Source of the DNA: Thalassolituus sp. UBA674 | GTDB taxonomy: Bacteria; Pseudomonadota; Gammaproteobacteria; Pseudomonadales; Oceanobacteraceae | Direction: 5' to 3' | NCBI GenBank assembly: GCA_002298335.1 | Contig: DBNK01000022.1 | Span: 1-64,000 of the forward strand | Length of the DNA stretch: 64,000 nt | Shown: piece after piece, positions 62,726 to 64,000 of the stretch | How the letters are laid out: every line of letters begins with the position of its first letter | Numbering within the stretch: the stretch's first letter is position 1 | Notes under the pieces: generated by a model | Told to the model about the DNA's origin: nothing | Database searches by the model: none | The model's input: only the letters and a program-made list of their open reading frames with translations | Position numbers and translations under genes: made by a program

Positions 62726-64000
62726 ATGACCTACAGTACATTGTTGATCGCGGTGTTGATTGCCCTGGGAGGAGCGTATCTTCTCGGCCGCAACCGGGCC
62801 CGGACACTCAGCAGCCAGGGCATCAAGATGCACTCTCTGGCCACGCATTACGGCGCCCTCGTCGCTCTCTGGACCACACTCCCTCCCCTGTTGATTCTGT
62901 TGTTATGGGCACTGCTGGAACCCCGTGTCATTGATCTGATCCTCACTGCACAGCTGCCGGACAGCATCCGTGCCGGTGGCGAAGCGGAAATCCGTCTGGC
63001 GCTGTCCAAGGTTTATAACCTCGCCAATGACAGTGATCTGATGGGTCAACAGGGCCTGCTCGGCCCCGTGGCAGAGCATCTGCAGGCGCTGCAGGCGCGT
63101 GTGACTCTGTTGCGTGGCGGTGTGATCATGTCATTGCTGCTGCTCGGCGGTGCTCTGACCTGGCGTCGTATTCAGCCGGACCTGCGTGCCCGCAGTGAAG
63201 TGGAAGGCATCGTCCGTATTCTGCTGTTTGCCAGCTCAGCCATCGCGGTTCTGACCACCCTTGGTATTCTCGCCAGCGTGCTGTTTGAATCCATCCTCTT
63301 CTTCCAGAAGGTACCAGTCACCGAATTCCTGTTCGGTACCAGCTGGTCACCCCAGGTTGCCCTGCGTGCCGACCAGTCCGGTTCCTCCGGCAGCTTTGGT
63401 GCCGTCCCATTGTTCACAGGCACCCTGCTGATTTCTGCCATCGCCATGGCCATTGCCGTACCTGTGGGCCTGATGGCCGCTATTTATCTGTCTGAATACG
63501 CCACTCCGCGCGTACGTCAGCTGGCCAAGCCGGCTCTGGAAGTTCTGGCTGGTATTCCGACGGTGGTTTACGGCTTCTTCGCCGCTCTGACCGTGGCGCC
63601 GGTGATCCGGGGCCTTGGTGAATCCATGGGCCTGGAAGTGTCTTCTGAAAGTGCTCTGGCAGCCGGTCTGGTGATGGGCATCATGATCATTCCGTTTGTG
63701 TCGTCGCTGTCAGACGACGTCATCAACGCCGTACCTCAGTCCCTGCGCGACGGCAGCTATGGTCTGGGTGCAACCCGCAGTGAGACCATCCGTCAGGTGG
63801 TGATTCCGGCGGCCCTGCCGGGTATCGTTGGTGCCGTGATGCTGGCCGTATCCCGTGCCATTGGTGAAACCATGATCGTGGCCATGGCCGCTGGTCTGGC
63901 CGCCAACCTCACGGCTAACCCGCTCGACAGTGTCACCACGGTGACCGTACAGATTGTGACTCTGCTGGTCGGCGACCAGGAGTTCGATTCCCCGAAAACA
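62726..64000 (+). CDS. pstC: Phosphate ABC transporter permease PstC, partial
   Basis: This frame stays open from the ATG at 62726 to the window end, 425 residues so far. Three or so N-terminal hydrophobic segments and a periplasmic region (residues 1-150) precede the ABC permease domain, which begins near FGAVPLFTGTLLIS and includes YLSEYATPRVRQLAKPALEV and the EAA-type loop GATRSETIRQVVIPAALPG. The N-terminal extension marks the long PstC form seen in many marine gammaproteobacteria. The remaining C-terminus and pstA, pstB lie beyond the window. Confidence 0.93.
   Translation, partial: MTYSTLLIAVLIALGGAYLLGRNRARTLSSQGIKMHSLATHYGALVALWTTLPPLLILLLWALLEPRVIDLILTAQLPDSIRAGGEAEIRLALSKVYNLANDSDLMGQQGLLGPVAEHLQALQARVTLLRGGVIMSLLLLGGALTWRRIQPDLRARSEVEGIVRILLFASSAIAVLTTLGILASVLFESILFFQKVPVTEFLFGTSWSPQVALRADQSGSSGSFGAVPLFTGTLLISAIAMAIAVPVGLMAAIYLSEYATPRVRQLAKPALEVLAGIPTVVYGFFAALTVAPVIRGLGESMGLEVSSESALAAGLVMGIMIIPFVSSLSDDVINAVPQSLRDGSYGLGATRSETIRQVVIPAALPGIVGAVMLAVSRAIGETMIVAMAAGLAANLTANPLDSVTTVTVQIVTLLVGDQEFDSPKT

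Noticed and set aside
63172..63453. A 93-codon open frame antisense to pstC
   Set aside because: The plus-strand frame is clearly the PstC permease, and the antisense product has no recognisable features.

Overview
The window reads as chromosomal DNA of a marine gammaproteobacterium. I infer the Oceanospirillales, something near Thalassolituus or Oceanobacter, from protein resemblance only. Supporting signs are the msrQ-msrP-pssA-ilvC and pycB-pycA-LysR blocks, whose order I recall from Pseudomonas, an epd-pgk-fba glycolytic block, and abundant TonB, TRAP and Pst transport. No rRNA or tRNA gene, CRISPR array or intact insertion sequence was seen.

From 0 to 25.7 kb the content is mostly housekeeping: the periplasmic methionine sulfoxide reductase MsrPQ, phosphatidylserine synthase, ilvY/ilvC with a readable operator and promoter, an EAL-CBS-GGDEF protein, a beta carbonic anhydrase, two-subunit pyruvate carboxylase with its divergent LysR regulator, dapC, a sufE-like gene, cyanase, fba, pgk, epd and selO. 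Two AT-rich genes of unknown function (18.2-19.5 kb) split fba from pgk and look like acquired cargo.

From 25.9 to 58.8 kb the window is dominated by purine use. There are two NCS2 base permeases, allantoinase puuE, and one tightly packed minus-strand operon xdhABC-alc-uraD-uraH-allA-guaD-puuD. This covers guanine and hypoxanthine to xanthine, urate, hydroxyisourate, OHCU, allantoin, allantoate, ureidoglycolate and glyoxylate. Divergent from it is a plus-strand set: an exported adenosine deaminase, a TonB-dependent receptor, a complete energising module (DUF3450, TtpC-like, ExbB, ExbD, TonB, TPR), a NUP-family lipoprotein, a RutR-type TetR regulator and a probable 8-oxoguanine deaminase. Operator-like palindromes resembling the known RutR site (TTGACCA-N2-TGGTCAA) lie before both permeases, in the xdhA/adenosine deaminase divergent region and before the receptor. 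I infer a regulated system that takes purine nucleosides or oligonucleotides across the outer membrane, processes them in the periplasm and degrades the bases in the cytoplasm. The parts belong to known families; the assembly is the strongest candidate here for something undescribed. An ECF sigma factor operon and phoD lie inside this region but look unrelated.

From 58.8 to 64 kb come an acyl-CoA thioesterase, TRAP permease subunits without a binding protein, and a Pho-box-controlled pstS followed by pstC, which runs off the end.

The noncoding DNA is also notable. There are two ~530-550 bp long imperfect palindromes (27.4 and 35.6 kb), the first with perfect 50 bp ends. There are three ~115-125 bp palindromic repeats of one family (3.9, 8.5 and 58.9 kb), and several short REP-like hairpins, two of which differ by a compensating base pair.
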